This document shows positions 16,044 through 25,503 of a DNA stretch of 64,000 bases, piece after piece. Position numbers and translations under genes: made by a program. Source of the stretch: CAWBCI01 sp963787195 (lineage in GTDB: Bacteria; Bacteroidota; Bacteroidia; Bacteroidales; JAGOPY01); assembly GCA_963787195.1 (NCBI GenBank), contig CAWBCI010000061.1, positions 71,382-135,381 on the forward strand, given 5' to 3'. The notes beneath the pieces were generated by a model. That model saw only the letters and a list, made by a program, of their open reading frames with translations, was not told the DNA's origin and ran no database searches. Position 1 is the stretch's first letter; every line of letters starts with the position of its first letter.

Positions 16044-16952
16044 TTATAACCATTTCCTTTTCCGAAAATAAAATACCATAGTAAATATTATAGCCAGCAT
16101 TGCTGCTATTATCACATAAAATGAACGGTTATCATGCTGAAAAGGCAGGCCTACGTTCATGCCGTACAAGCCTGTGATAAATGTCAGGGGCAGAAGTATG
16201 CTGGAAAAGAAAGTCAGGATCTTCATGATCTCGTTGATCTTGTTCGTCTGCAATGAATCAAAAGTTTTCGAAAGCCCTTCGATCATCTCCCCGTAATCCT
16301 CAGTCATATCCCACATTTTCTGGTAATAGTCAAGAATATTTCCCCAGTAATCTTCCATATTTTCGGCAAAACCGGCTATCAGGCCTGACTCAAACTTATG
16401 AAAAAGTGGTAATTGAGGTTTAAATATGGTATTCAGTAAGATGATATTACGCCGGGTAACGGAGATCTTTTCAATAGTTTTCTGTGCTCTTTTATTAAAC
16501 AGGTCATCGCTTATACGGTCAACTTCCATTCCAACCCTGCGGATAAGGTTCGAGGAAGCTGTCATAAGTTTTTCAAGGATGAGGTAAAGCAGGGCATCTG
16601 AAGTCCCAACGCCATATTCCTCTTTATTGGTGATTTTTTCTTTCGCATCAGCGAACATTTCCGAAACTACCCAGTGGGAGGTTCCTATGGTAATCACATA
16701 ATCTTCTCCCCAAAAGATCTTTACCTCTTTGATAGTAAGAAAAGCATTGGATTTATCGAAATTCGGAAAGTGCAGGATCAGAAAATAATAATCGTCATAA
16801 ATGTCAATCTTAGGTCGTTGGTTGGTACTTCGACAATCTTCGATATCCAGGGGGTGAAAGTAAAAATTGTCTTTCAAATACTGCAGGTCTTCCTCTGACG
16901 GACTGAGAATATGATGCCATCTCAGTGTACCGATTTTTACAGTATCAACCAT
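16044..16952 (-). CDS. corA: CorA-family magnesium/cobalt transporter
   Basis: 302 residues. A large N-terminal cytosolic alpha/beta domain and a long helix lead to two C-terminal membrane helices. The signature YGMN (in TGLYGMNVGLP) lies between them and forms the pore selectivity loop. The tail FYFRKRKW is basic and cytosolic. As a homopentamer in the inner membrane it imports Mg2+. The gene converges with DAHP synthase, 7 bp apart, and has its own TACTTTTG element upstream. Confidence 0.95.
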   Translation of the reverse strand: MVDTVKIGTLRWHHILSPSEEDLQYLKDNFYFHPLDIEDCRSTNQRPKIDIYDDYYFLILHFPNFDKSNAFLTIKEVKIFWGEDYVITIGTSHWVVSEMFADAKEKITNKEEYGVGTSDALLYLILEKLMTASSNLIRRVGMEVDRISDDLFNKRAQKTIEKISVTRRNIILLNTIFKPQLPLFHKFESGLIAGFAENMEDYWGNILDYYQKMWDMTEDYGEMIEGLSKTFDSLQTNKINEIMKILTFFSSILLPLTFITGLYGMNVGLPFQHDNRSFYVIIAAMLAIIFTMVFYFRKRKWL

Positions 16953-17024
16953 AATTATATCCCGTTAAATTGATTATTATTTATCCAGCATTCTACATTC
17001 CTGTATGAATTTTAAAAAGAAGTA

Positions 17025-17032
17025 CAAAAGTA
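17025..17032 (-). promoter_or_regulatory. -7 promoter element of corA
   Basis: TACTTTTG on the minus strand, an exact TAnnTTTG; the leader would be about 65 bases. Confidence 0.5.
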
Positions 17033-17110
17033 CATAAAAAAATGAAATAAGGCCTGCCGGCAAGATAATTAGAATGCCGTCAGGCTTTAGTATAAATGTT
17101 AAAAAGAATT

Positions 17111-17229
17111 AAGATACCCCGCAGCAAGCAGCTGGGTATCTTAAGGAAATATCTCACATTCGTCTCAAGAGACGGGGAATTTAGTCCCATCAGATCCCGA
17201 ATAAGACTTCGTCTTTTCGGGATCAATTC
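17111..17229 (-). repeat. 175-bp multi-hairpin dispersed repeat, copy A (truncated)
   Basis: This copy keeps three hairpins: GATCCCGA...TCGGGATC, CGTCTCAAGAGACG, and AAGATACCC...GGGTATCTT. It lacks about 50 bases of the gene-proximal end seen in the other copies. On the minus strand it follows the M14 peptidase gene, and that gene's TGA stop lies inside the element's GAATTGATCCCG. The other copies are at 23318, 52501 and 63595. Confidence 0.85.
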
Positions 17230-19598
17230 ACAATAAATTTTCCGGACCTTACAAGCATTCCATTGCTCCTGAACCTGAAGAAATAGATCCCACTTCCCCA
17301 ATTGCTTACAGGTACATTAACAGAGCCCTGTTGCACCCTGAGGTTTTGTGATGTCATCAATTTGCCGTTACCATTATAAATACTCAGGTTAAGATCGCCA
17401 GAATTTATAGGTGTACTGTATTCAAACCTGGCAAAATCCCTGGCTGGATTCGGAAGCGGGCCGGAGATTGCAAAACCCTTCGCGGCATCTACAGTCGGAA
17501 CTGAAGTTGTCTGATCTACTATCGTGACACTCAGGTCATCCCAGTAAAATCCGTCACCTACCGTATATTGATCACTGATAAGTACAAAGCGTAAAAGTAT
17601 TTCTTTACCTAAAAAATCATCCAGAGGACACTTTTCTTTCACCCAATCGCTCTGGACACCATCATAAACAGGTTGGCCCGGTGCCTGATACTGGGTGCCA
17701 GGTTTGGTATAATTTCCGTTCAGAGCCGTCCAGCTTGAACCATTATCATCCGAAGCCAGTATCTGTACATAATCATAGCCGGCTTCTATATCCCATTTTG
17801 CCCAGAATTCCAAAACTGCGTAAGCAGTATTCCTAAGGTCAACCGGATCATTGAGTGTTATCCGGGTATTGGTATTGTTGGAATAATTCCCTGAAGGTGA
17901 ATCGGTAATGGAAAATGCAGGCGAATGGTATGACGAGCCAGTGGTATTCCAGGCCGATGAAGACCATTTTTCCATTGTTGAAGCATCATCAGACAACACT
18001 ATCACCGGACTGCCAAAAATTTGACGGATCGTATCTGAAGTTATTAAAGCTCCGTTATCAACCGAAAGCAGGTAAAGAATTTCCTCACCGGCTTGCATAT
18101 CATTTCTGAGGGTATATTCTATACCACCTGACTGAGTTTCAAGTAATGAAAGATCAGAATATTCCACCGGATCTCCATAAGATTGAATGGCATCATTAAG
18201 TGGTAAAATAGATACGGTATAAGTTGCACCATCCTTCAGGCCCAACCTTTTTATTTCAAACTTAGCCGTATCAGTAATTTCCCCGACGATTGCAGGACCT
18301 GTAAAAGCCGCTGTTGCATATGCTCCTGCCAGTTCTATAACTTTAAAATTCTGCCACATGGTTGACTGACATTGCGGGATGATCCGGCTTGGAACGGGCC
18401 AGAATCCGTCATTATCAGTTCCGACTTCCGGTGTATAAGAAAGAATTTTGGGCTTGCTTTCCTGTTCCCCGTACATCCAGTCGTCAGATCCGCCATTGGT
18501 ATTGTAAATAGTTACATAACCGGGGCCATAGGTGAATGCATTTTCTTTTGCGAGTAAAACACTGTGTTCATGAAAAACCGCATCATCATCACAAGGTACC
18601 GGGCTCCAACCCCATGGATAAAGCAGGAGGCCGCCATATGAATGGTAATTTAATGCTGCTGCAAATTCATGAGCATTGCAGAAATCCCTTACATCCTGAA
18701 TAGAAGGTTCGGAAAATGCATAAGGTCCACGGTAAGTTTCATCCCCCGGATCTGGAGAAGATCCACCGTTATCATGGCCCCATTCATAGCCGTAATTCCT
18801 GTTGACATCAACTCCATAGGTTCCGTCCCCGTTGTTCCTTCTGTTCTTCCTCCACATCCCGCTTCCATTTGGGTTAGTCTGGATATTATAGGCATATCCG
18901 TCCATATTCACGATAGGGATGAAATAAAGCTGGAAATTATCCACTATATATTGAACTTCAGGGTCGGTGTCATAATTCTCCAGGAGATAATACATAAAAT
19001 AAACAAGCGACTGCATGCCGATGGGTTCACGGGCATGATGCATACCGGTGAATAGTATTTCCGGTTCATCTTCATTTTGTGTAGGATTATCGGAGATCTT
19101 AACCCAGTATATACTTTGCCCGTTTACAGTAATTGAGTCAAATGCGTATTTTGGGGTGATATGATCAGGAAATAAGGCATACATGCTGTCAAGTTCGGCA
19201 AGACACTGGTCAATGGTCAGGAAACCGCCAACAGGGCCAAGCTGGAAATGCTGCGGTACAGGCCATTCATCATTCAGGTCATAACGCATGTTTTTCAATT
19301 CCGGAAGCCGGTCCATATAAGGTTTACTCCGGTTACTGTAATATTTTCCCATGTCATCGATCAGGATATCAAAACGGAAGCCGTCCCGGGTAACCTGGTC
19401 CAGTTCTTCCCGTGATAGTTCCACAGTAACATATCCTTCTTTACTGATGGTTGCACCATCAAATGCCATTCCCTCAGTCATCATCTGGCTGATGCCTTCC
19501 CGGCCGGTATAAATCTTTACCCTTGAATACCTGGTATCCTGGGAATAACTGAGGGTAATTACTAAAGTAAGGATGAGCAGCAAAGTAAATTTTTTCAT
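17223..19598 (-). CDS. Secreted M14 zinc carboxypeptidase with T9SS sorting domain
   Basis: 791 residues. The signal peptide ends SYS before Gln. The peptidase domain (about 130-430) shows the zinc-binding HHARE motif, NYHSYGGLLLYPWG with the third zinc ligand, and the catalytic Glu region YTPEVGTD. A jelly-roll-like adhesion module (about 540-690) and a type A T9SS C-terminal domain (PNPARDFARFEYS ... GIYFFRFRSNGML ... KFIVN) follow. It should be exported across the outer membrane by the type IX machinery and digest extracellular proteins. Its stop codon lies within repeat copy A. Confidence 0.92.
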   Translation of the reverse strand: MKKFTLLLILTLVITLSYSQDTRYSRVKIYTGREGISQMMTEGMAFDGATISKEGYVTVELSREELDQVTRDGFRFDILIDDMGKYYSNRSKPYMDRLPELKNMRYDLNDEWPVPQHFQLGPVGGFLTIDQCLAELDSMYALFPDHITPKYAFDSITVNGQSIYWVKISDNPTQNEDEPEILFTGMHHAREPIGMQSLVYFMYYLLENYDTDPEVQYIVDNFQLYFIPIVNMDGYAYNIQTNPNGSGMWRKNRRNNGDGTYGVDVNRNYGYEWGHDNGGSSPDPGDETYRGPYAFSEPSIQDVRDFCNAHEFAAALNYHSYGGLLLYPWGWSPVPCDDDAVFHEHSVLLAKENAFTYGPGYVTIYNTNGGSDDWMYGEQESKPKILSYTPEVGTDNDGFWPVPSRIIPQCQSTMWQNFKVIELAGAYATAAFTGPAIVGEITDTAKFEIKRLGLKDGATYTVSILPLNDAIQSYGDPVEYSDLSLLETQSGGIEYTLRNDMQAGEEILYLLSVDNGALITSDTIRQIFGSPVIVLSDDASTMEKWSSSAWNTTGSSYHSPAFSITDSPSGNYSNNTNTRITLNDPVDLRNTAYAVLEFWAKWDIEAGYDYVQILASDDNGSSWTALNGNYTKPGTQYQAPGQPVYDGVQSDWVKEKCPLDDFLGKEILLRFVLISDQYTVGDGFYWDDLSVTIVDQTTSVPTVDAAKGFAISGPLPNPARDFARFEYSTPINSGDLNLSIYNGNGKLMTSQNLRVQQGSVNVPVSNWGSGIYFFRFRSNGMLVRSGKFIVN

Positions 19599-19672
19599 AA
19601 TAAAAGTAGATTTGTTTTTAATTAGAGCCCTGATTATTAGCGATTTCTAAAGGCAATTTATAGGAACCCGGG

Positions 19673-19680
19673 CAAAGATA
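19673..19680 (-). promoter_or_regulatory. -7 promoter element of the M14 peptidase gene
   Basis: TATCTTTG on the minus strand, an exact TAnnTTTG, giving a leader of about 70 bases. Confidence 0.55.
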
Positions 19681-19823
19681 AGAATTTATGATATGTATAT
19701 ACTATCCATCCGGAGGAAATAAACGGCTTATTATGAATTCATTCCTGCCATCAGTCAAATTAGATATTCCCAAGGCTTACAAATCTTAATATCTTCATAT
19801 TTCATTATTAAATTTTAGAAAAG

Positions 19824-21218
19824 ATGAAAAGAATTACTACCACCCTACTACTCATTACATTATTATTAATGCTACCAAGCCTCCGGGCCCAGGTCAGGGG
19901 AATCATCATTCACATCCCCACTGATTATTCCAGTATACAAGCAGGAATAGATGCCTCGACAGAAGGTGATACTGTATTGGTTGACCAGGGAGAATATTTT
20001 GAAAACCTGAATATGCATGGAAAAAACATAGTGCTATGCAGCAACTTTTGCCTGAGCAGCAATATTTCCGATATCGAAAACACAGTCATCAACGGCAGCC
20101 AGCCCGAAAATCCCGACACAGCCAGTTGTATACTGATAATTTCAGGAGAGGATTCCACGGCTGTAGTGGAAGGGTTTACCATTACAGGCGGTATGGGTAC
20201 CATATGGCTGGATGAACACGGGACCCTCAGCTACCGTGAAGGGGGCGCTTTCCTGATACAATATTCATCCGTCACCATAAAAAATAATATCATTAAATAC
20301 AATGAAGCCTATGATAAGACCGGGGTCCAGAGCGCCGGGGGCGGGGCGATACGTTCCGGTGACGGGAACCCGCACATCCTCAACAATATTATCACCTTTA
20401 ACAAGGGCCGTTATGGGGGCGGTATAGTCCTGAATTATTCCGGGGCCGAGATCCGGAACAATATAATTGCCTATAACAGTGGCGGAGAAGATTACGGTGG
20501 GGGTGGCATCTGGGCCCTCAGCGAGGGGGAGGCACCCGTGCTCATTGAAAACAATACCATAAGCGGCAACCATTCCAATTCAGTGGGCGGGGGTATAAGA
20601 CTCTGGACCAGTCCGGCCATCCTGAAAAACAATATAGTTTGGGGAAATACCGCCAATAATTCACCGAATATATACGGTGCTGCCGCTTCCATAAACTATT
20701 GCGATATTGAAGGGGGAATTAACGGTGAAGGAAATATAGATGCCGATCCTATGTTCATAGACGATAATTATCATCTTTCCATGCTTTCGCCCTGCATAGA
20801 TGCAGGCGATTCCTCAAGTTACTTCGATGACCCTGAAGATCCCGGCAATCCGGGACAGGCCCAATGGCCATCATTGGGGACTTTGCGGAATGATATGGGT
20901 GTCTATGGAGGCCCCCTGACGATGGAATTATCCGGCTTAGCAGTTTCTCTTGAGGAACACCCTGTGGGTGGCTATCCGGGGATATCCATATTTCCAAATC
21001 CATCCTCCGGGATATTTTTACTTACATACGACAGTATCAGTCCAGGATCATCCCTGGTCATATCCTCACTTTCCGGAAAAATGATCAGCAATCAAATTAT
21101 TGACGTCCGTTCAGGGAAGCTGAAAATGGACCTTCAATCTGCCGGCCCGGGCATGTATATCTACAGGATGCAAAGCGGAAAGAATCATCTCAGTGGGAAA
21201 ATTATAATTACCAGGTAA
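19824..21218 (+). CDS. Secreted right-handed beta-helix protein with T9SS sorting domain
   Basis: 464 residues with a signal peptide ending LRA before Gln. Residues 28-330 are a parallel beta-helix: the start IPTDYSSIQAGIDASTEGDT is typical of DUF1565/pectate-lyase-like folds, followed by repeated NNII and GGGI rungs and a closing SPCIDAGDSS motif. The last 80 residues form a T9SS C-terminal domain (ISIFPNPSSGIFLL ... GMYIYRMQSG). It probably binds or cleaves a polysaccharide at the cell surface. No catalytic residues can be assigned, so it may be a binding protein only. It converges with gldD, 6 bp apart. Confidence 0.85.
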   Translation: MKRITTTLLLITLLLMLPSLRAQVRGIIIHIPTDYSSIQAGIDASTEGDTVLVDQGEYFENLNMHGKNIVLCSNFCLSSNISDIENTVINGSQPENPDTASCILIISGEDSTAVVEGFTITGGMGTIWLDEHGTLSYREGGAFLIQYSSVTIKNNIIKYNEAYDKTGVQSAGGGAIRSGDGNPHILNNIITFNKGRYGGGIVLNYSGAEIRNNIIAYNSGGEDYGGGGIWALSEGEAPVLIENNTISGNHSNSVGGGIRLWTSPAILKNNIVWGNTANNSPNIYGAAASINYCDIEGGINGEGNIDADPMFIDDNYHLSMLSPCIDAGDSSSYFDDPEDPGNPGQAQWPSLGTLRNDMGVYGGPLTMELSGLAVSLEEHPVGGYPGISIFPNPSSGIFLLTYDSISPGSSLVISSLSGKMISNQIIDVRSGKLKMDLQSAGPGMYIYRMQSGKNHLSGKIIITR

Positions 21219-21224
21219 AACCGT

Positions 21225-21800
21225 TCACTTGTCTTTCCATCGGAAAGTCGAGATCAAATGGTCTATATCTTTCCTGATGAAATTTATTACAGGAGCCAGG
21301 GAATCATTATTGGGCCTGACATTAAAATAGAGAGCCCCCCTGAAGAAATTACGGGTGCTGTCGGTCAGGATGAACTGACAGGGAGATGCCGCACCGGTGC
21401 CTTCTATATCATATAATAGCCCGAATACATCGGCTTCCGGCCGCATGATAAGCGAATCCCTTATCTCCTCAGCTTTAGGGATATGTTTCATGACCATAGT
21501 ACGGGAATCCTCCAGGTATTTGGCCAGGTTATGGTCCACTTTCTTGTAGCTGATATTTATTTCTCCTCCAAAGGAAGGAAATTCAATATTGATCCAATAG
21601 GGTTCAGCATCCTTAAGGGTATCCGGGACAACCTTTGCATATACCGGGTATTCGAAAGCATAGGGAAAGTTCGTATCAAATTCCTGATAAGCTTTTTCCG
21701 GCAGGTCAATCCGGAAGTAGCCCCTGGGTTTGGGGACGTAATTCTCTTCGCAGGAAGAAAGTATTCCCAGGAACAGAAATATGATTAAAAGTTTTTTCAA
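21225..21800 (-). CDS. gldD: Gliding motility lipoprotein GldD
   Basis: 191 residues with a lipobox at ILSSC (C17). The sequence begins with the family's YVPKPRGYFRIDLPEKAYQ. GldD is needed for gliding and for type IX secretion in Flavobacterium johnsoniae. The gene starts 44 bp after gldE on the same strand, the order seen across Bacteroidota, and the two are probably one transcript. The T9SS cargo genes beside it fit a functional T9SS. Confidence 0.93.
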   Translation of the reverse strand: MKKLLIIFLFLGILSSCEENYVPKPRGYFRIDLPEKAYQEFDTNFPYAFEYPVYAKVVPDTLKDAEPYWINIEFPSFGGEINISYKKVDHNLAKYLEDSRTMVMKHIPKAEEIRDSLIMRPEADVFGLLYDIEGTGAASPCQFILTDSTRNFFRGALYFNVRPNNDSLAPVINFIRKDIDHLISTFRWKDK

Positions 21801-21844
21801 GTATGATAAATTTAATAAAATAACTTAGCGGCTGAAGTTTTATT

Positions 21845-23215
21845 TTATTCTCTGAGCTTTTCTTCATGCCAATCAGGGTCTAAAGTAAGTTGCACCCTTT
21901 TAATTCGTCTTTTGTCGACCGCTTTAACGGTGAAGGTATATTGGCGGTAAGAGGCTTTTTCATCTTTTTCCGGCATTTTTTTCATGAGTTCAAGCACCAC
22001 TCCTGCAAGCGAATCGGCATCCCCCTTAATGGCATCAAATATATCATCATCTATCCCCAATATCTTACACATATCATTCAGGGAAGTTTTTCCTTCGAAT
22101 ATATAATTCAGGTCATCCAGCTGGGAATAAATCACATCCTCCATATCAAGGTCATGTTCATCGCTAATCTCTCCGACGATCTCCTCAATGATGTCTTCCA
22201 GGGTAACTAAACCCGATGTTCCGCCATATTCATCCACCACGATAGCCATATGGATTTTCTTATCCTGGAACTCCTGCAAAAGGTCATTGATTTTCTTATT
22301 TTCAGGGATGAAAAGTGCATCCCGCAGGAGGTTTTGCCAGGAAAAATCATCCCCCTGGCTTAGATGTGGCAGGAGGTCCTTGATATAAAGTATGCCTTTT
22401 ACATGGTCGAATGACTCTTCATAAGCCGGCACCCGCGAATAACCGCTTTCGATGATATAATTCAGCATTTCAACGAAGTTCATATGAATATCTACCGCAG
22501 TCACATCCATTCTCGACTTCATTATCTCCTTCACCTCAATATCCCCGAACCTGACTATTCCCTGAAGTATCTTTTTCTCTTCTTCAGGTGTATCCTCATT
22601 TGATGTCAGTTCAATGGCATCCGAAAGTTCGCTCATTGAGATATTATAAGCTTTCTTGCTGATCCTTCGGTCAATCACATCAGTAGACCTGACCAGCAGG
22701 CTGCTCAAGGGGTAAAATATGCGGATGAGAAACTTTAATGGGGAAACCATGAAAGTAGCAAAGAGGATATTATGCTTTGTAGCATAAATCTTTGGGATTA
22801 TCTCTCCCAGCAGCAGGATCAGGGATGTGACGATTACGACCTGTATCAAAAAGGCCAGCCAGTATGCCACATGCTCAAAATTGAAGAGCGAATTCACCAC
22901 ATAGGTGGAGATAATGACGATAGAAATATTGATGAAATTATTACTGATCAGGATGGTAGCCAGGAGCCTCTTAGGTTTTTCAAGGAGCTGAATTATCTTG
23001 TGATTTGCCTTTACATCCTTAGTGCGAAGTTCATGTATCTGGTTAGGGCTCAGGGAAAAAAATGCAATCTCGGAACCTGAAATGAGTGCCGATAGAATCA
23101 GGAGCAGAAGTATTACAAGTATACCGACAAATACCGCGGCAGTAAAACCAACGAAAGGGGAACTAAGTAATATTTGCAAATGAACTGCTAAGGGGTCGAT
23201 ATCAAGACTTTCCAA
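21845..23215 (-). CDS. gldE: Gliding motility-associated protein GldE (CNNM/CBS family)
   Basis: 456 residues. An N-terminal CNNM/DUF21 membrane domain begins near ALISGSEIAFFSLSPNQIHEL. It is followed by a pair of CBS domains (about 210-330; EYGGTSGLVTLEDIIEEIVG is typical) and a C-terminal CorC/HlyC-type domain. It resembles hemolysin-C/magnesium-efflux proteins. Position between ssb and gldD identifies it as GldE, which partly complements GldD defects in Flavobacterium. It has its own -7 element at 23259-23266. Confidence 0.92.
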   Translation of the reverse strand: MESLDIDPLAVHLQILLSSPFVGFTAAVFVGILVILLLLILSALISGSEIAFFSLSPNQIHELRTKDVKANHKIIQLLEKPKRLLATILISNNFINISIVIISTYVVNSLFNFEHVAYWLAFLIQVVIVTSLILLLGEIIPKIYATKHNILFATFMVSPLKFLIRIFYPLSSLLVRSTDVIDRRISKKAYNISMSELSDAIELTSNEDTPEEEKKILQGIVRFGDIEVKEIMKSRMDVTAVDIHMNFVEMLNYIIESGYSRVPAYEESFDHVKGILYIKDLLPHLSQGDDFSWQNLLRDALFIPENKKINDLLQEFQDKKIHMAIVVDEYGGTSGLVTLEDIIEEIVGEISDEHDLDMEDVIYSQLDDLNYIFEGKTSLNDMCKILGIDDDIFDAIKGDADSLAGVVLELMKKMPEKDEKASYRQYTFTVKAVDKRRIKRVQLTLDPDWHEEKLRE

Positions 23216-23258
23216 AATTCGATAATTTAATCCAACAATAGGAAAAGCTATACGGCTG

Positions 23259-23266
23259 CAAAGATA
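23259..23266 (-). promoter_or_regulatory. -7 promoter element of gldE-gldD
   Basis: TATCTTTG on the minus strand, an exact TAnnTTTG, between repeat copy B and gldE. gldE can therefore be transcribed independently of ssb. Confidence 0.6.
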
Positions 23267-23317
23267 TAAAAATCAGATAACATCCATACTTTCATATGCA
23301 TTGGGGAGGATACCATG

Positions 23318-23492
23318 AATGAACTACCCCGCGGCAAGCAGCGGGGTATCTTAAGGAAATATCTCTTATTCGTCTCAAGAGACGGGGAATTTAGTCCCAT
23401 AAGATCCCGACTAAGACTTCGTCTTTTCGGAATCAATTCGACTAAGAATTTTTTCTTCGCTTCTCTTGAAAAAATTGAGTCTCATTGGTTAA
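23318..23492 (-). repeat. 175-bp multi-hairpin dispersed repeat, copy B
   Basis: A full-length copy between ssb and gldE. On the minus strand it runs from the AATGAGACTC end to the GTAGTTCATT end. It holds TACCCCGC...GCGGGGTA, CGTCTCAAGAGACG and a slightly decayed GATCCCGA...TCGGAATC hairpin. It lies 3' of ssb in the same orientation as the other copies relative to their genes. A further 9-bp inverted repeat (AATGGAAAG...CTTTCCATT, 23492-23524) separates it from ssb. Confidence 0.9.
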
Positions 23493-23569
23493 ATGGAAAG
23501 CCAACCGAGGATTAACTTTCCATTATCAAAAAAAATTCAACTCAGGAATAAGGCCCTGTTCTGTAATTT

Positions 23570-24010
23570 TTAGAAGGGCAAATCATCGTCAACTGAAGTA
23601 TCAATATCTGAGGGATCAGCAGCGCTTGTTTCTTCCTGTTTCTGTGCATAAGCAGTTCCGCCATTATCACCTGAGTCTTTACGGCCGCCGAGCATTTGCA
23701 AATTATCGGCAACGATCTCAGTAGTATAGCGTTTGTTGCCGTCCTTATCATCCCATGAACGGGATCTTATCCGGCCTTCAATGTATACAGGATTACCTTT
23801 TCTGAGATATTTCTCTGCTACTTCAGCCAGTCCGCGCCATAAGACTATATTATGCCACTCGGTATGTTCTGATTTCTCTCCATTCCTGTTCTTGAAGACC
23901 TCTGTCGTGGCCAGGGAAAAATTCGCAACCTTTGCCCCGCCTTCCAAATTTCTGATCTCGGGATCCTTCCCAAGGTTCCCAATCAAGATCACTCTGTTTA
24001 CTCCTGCCAT
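23570..24010 (-). CDS. ssb: Single-stranded DNA-binding protein
   Basis: 146 residues. The N-terminal 105 residues are the OB fold (VNRVILIGNLGKDPEIR, then EWHNIVLWRGLAEVAEKYLRK). A short flexible linker follows, and the acidic tail ends DDDLPF, which docks replication and repair partners. It coats single-stranded DNA as a tetramer. Neighbours mutY and gldE match the common Bacteroidota order. It has its own TAATTTTG promoter element. Confidence 0.96.
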   Translation of the reverse strand: MAGVNRVILIGNLGKDPEIRNLEGGAKVANFSLATTEVFKNRNGEKSEHTEWHNIVLWRGLAEVAEKYLRKGNPVYIEGRIRSRSWDDKDGNKRYTTEIVADNLQMLGGRKDSGDNGGTAYAQKQEETSAADPSDIDTSVDDDLPF

Positions 24011-24030
24011 AATCTTTTGTTTTTAAAGTT

Positions 24031-24038
24031 CAAAATTA
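24031..24038 (-). promoter_or_regulatory. -7 promoter element of ssb
   Basis: TAATTTTG on the minus strand, an exact TAnnTTTG; the leader is about 15 bases. Confidence 0.55.
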
Positions 24039-24166
24039 ATTTATTAGACTTGAAATGCACGTCAAAATCCGTGCAAGTTTTAAATATTTCTTCACATTAA
24101 CGGTCTTCCTAAAAAATCCTTCATTAAAATTCATTTTAAAAATCGAATGCACCAAAACTATATTTA

Positions 24167-24207
24167 AAGTCCCGGCTTATCGGATTTCGATATATCTGCC
24201 GGGACTT
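24167..24207 (-). terminator. Hairpin downstream of mutY
   Basis: AAGTCCCGGC pairs perfectly with GCCGGGACTT, and the intervening bases hold an inner TATCG...CGATA stem. On the minus strand it is followed by an A/T-rich stretch rather than a pure T run, so termination is probable but not certain. Confidence 0.55.
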
Positions 24208-24333
24208 AACGCTTAATCTATGAAAAAAGTAGTCATTGATTTATCCATCTTTAAAGAATTTATACCTGTCATAAACCTGATTTTTTTTCATAAAAAACGC
24301 ATCTTTTTAGATCAACCTTTCTAAACACCTGCA

Positions 24334-25422
24334 TTACTGTTGTTTATCCAATTCACCTGTAAGGATTTTTTTTATGTATTCATCAAGGAAGATTTCTATC
24401 AGGCGGGGAACCGGATAGTTCGAAATTTGATCGGCTTTCAGGCGGGTATAATCATTCTTGTTAAAACCTTCTGCCTGAAATACGAAGAATTGAATATGCA
24501 ATTCCTGGTGACTGAGTTTATGAAGGAACTTTCGGGATTGAAAGATCAGCCGTGGAGAGTTCTCAGAAAAAATAGCTTTCCATCGCTCAGTCCTTTCCAA
24601 TTCCTGTACACTATATATTTTATCCATTTCTATCAAGGGAAAATCATAAAGATTTTTCCAGATATCATCTTCTGTTCTTTTATTTATATATGTAAAGAAA
24701 GAATTATTTTCATTTTCCAGGACAAGCAGATAATGAAAGAAGCGCTTTTTAACAATGGGTTTATAAACTTTAACAGGAAGGTCTTTTACTTTTCCTGTTC
24801 TGAAGGCCACACAATCTTCCTGAAAGACACATATTTTGCATAAGGCCTGCTGAGGCTTGCAAACCGTGGCCCCGAATTCCATCATCGCCTGGTTAAAAGT
24901 CCCCGGTTCATCGGAACTGATCAATTTTTCAAGTTTCTCCCGTATAAGTTTTTTCCCTTTACCTGAATTGACGGGAATTTCTATCCCGTAAAATCTAGCC
25001 ATAAATCGTAAAACATTTCCATCGACAACAGGATATTTCAGATTATAGGCAATGGATGCGATGGCGCTGGCTGAATATTCACCGACGCCTTTCAGGGAAA
25101 GTATCTCATCATAATTCTCCGGAAAATGTCCTCCATGTTCTTTTACTAATTGCTGAGCGGCAGCATGAAGGTTCCGGGCCCGGCTATAATATCCAAGTCC
25201 CTGCCAGCTTTTCAACACATCATCATCACCGGCATCCGCCAGAGTTTGAATATCAGGAAATTTTTGCAGAAAACGCTCATAGTATGACAAACCTTGATCC
25301 ACCCTCGTTTGCTGAAGAATAACTTCCGAAACCCAAATCCGGTAAGGATCAGAGGTTTGACGCCACGGTAAATGACGCTTATTCAAGCGGTACCAGTCGA
25401 TTAGCTTATTTGTAAAATCCAT
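24334..25422 (-). CDS. mutY: A/G-specific adenine glycosylase MutY
   Basis: 362 residues. The HhH-GPD fold starts at RHLPWRQTSDPYRIWVSEV, with the catalytic Glu in SEVILQQTRV. The helix-hairpin-helix LKGVGEYSASAIASIAY and the catalytic Asp in PVVDGNVLRF follow. A four-cysteine [4Fe-4S] loop is present (CKPQQALCKICVFQEDC), and the C-terminal 130 residues form the NUDIX-like domain that recognises 8-oxoG. It removes A mispaired with 8-oxoguanine. It is divergent from hup and has its own promoter element. Confidence 0.95.
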   Translation of the reverse strand: MDFTNKLIDWYRLNKRHLPWRQTSDPYRIWVSEVILQQTRVDQGLSYYERFLQKFPDIQTLADAGDDDVLKSWQGLGYYSRARNLHAAAQQLVKEHGGHFPENYDEILSLKGVGEYSASAIASIAYNLKYPVVDGNVLRFMARFYGIEIPVNSGKGKKLIREKLEKLISSDEPGTFNQAMMEFGATVCKPQQALCKICVFQEDCVAFRTGKVKDLPVKVYKPIVKKRFFHYLLVLENENNSFFTYINKRTEDDIWKNLYDFPLIEMDKIYSVQELERTERWKAIFSENSPRLIFQSRKFLHKLSHQELHIQFFVFQAEGFNKNDYTRLKADQISNYPVPRLIEIFLDEYIKKILTGELDKQQ

Positions 25423-25435
25423 AGTTGTCTTGGAA

Positions 25436-25443
25436 CAAATTTA
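25436..25443 (-). promoter_or_regulatory. -7 promoter element of mutY
   Basis: TAAATTTG on the minus strand, an exact TAnnTTTG, leaving a leader of about 8 bases. Confidence 0.55.
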
Positions 25444-25503
25444 TATTGAGCAATTTAGATTCACTTTTTTTTATCGATGTTCATTTATTCAATTAAAAAA
25501 TTA

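Larger units (their letters stand above)
24011..24333. other. 323-bp gap between mutY and ssb
   Basis: Holds the ssb -7 element and a long hairpin (24167-24207). A 34-codon open frame on the plus strand (24220-24324) has no supporting context. No RNA gene is recognised. Confidence 0.6.

Noticed and set aside
24220..24324. 34-codon open frame on the plus strand between mutY and ssb
   Set aside because: It is Phe/Ile-rich with no promoter, ribosome site or recognisable family, and lies beside a terminator hairpin.
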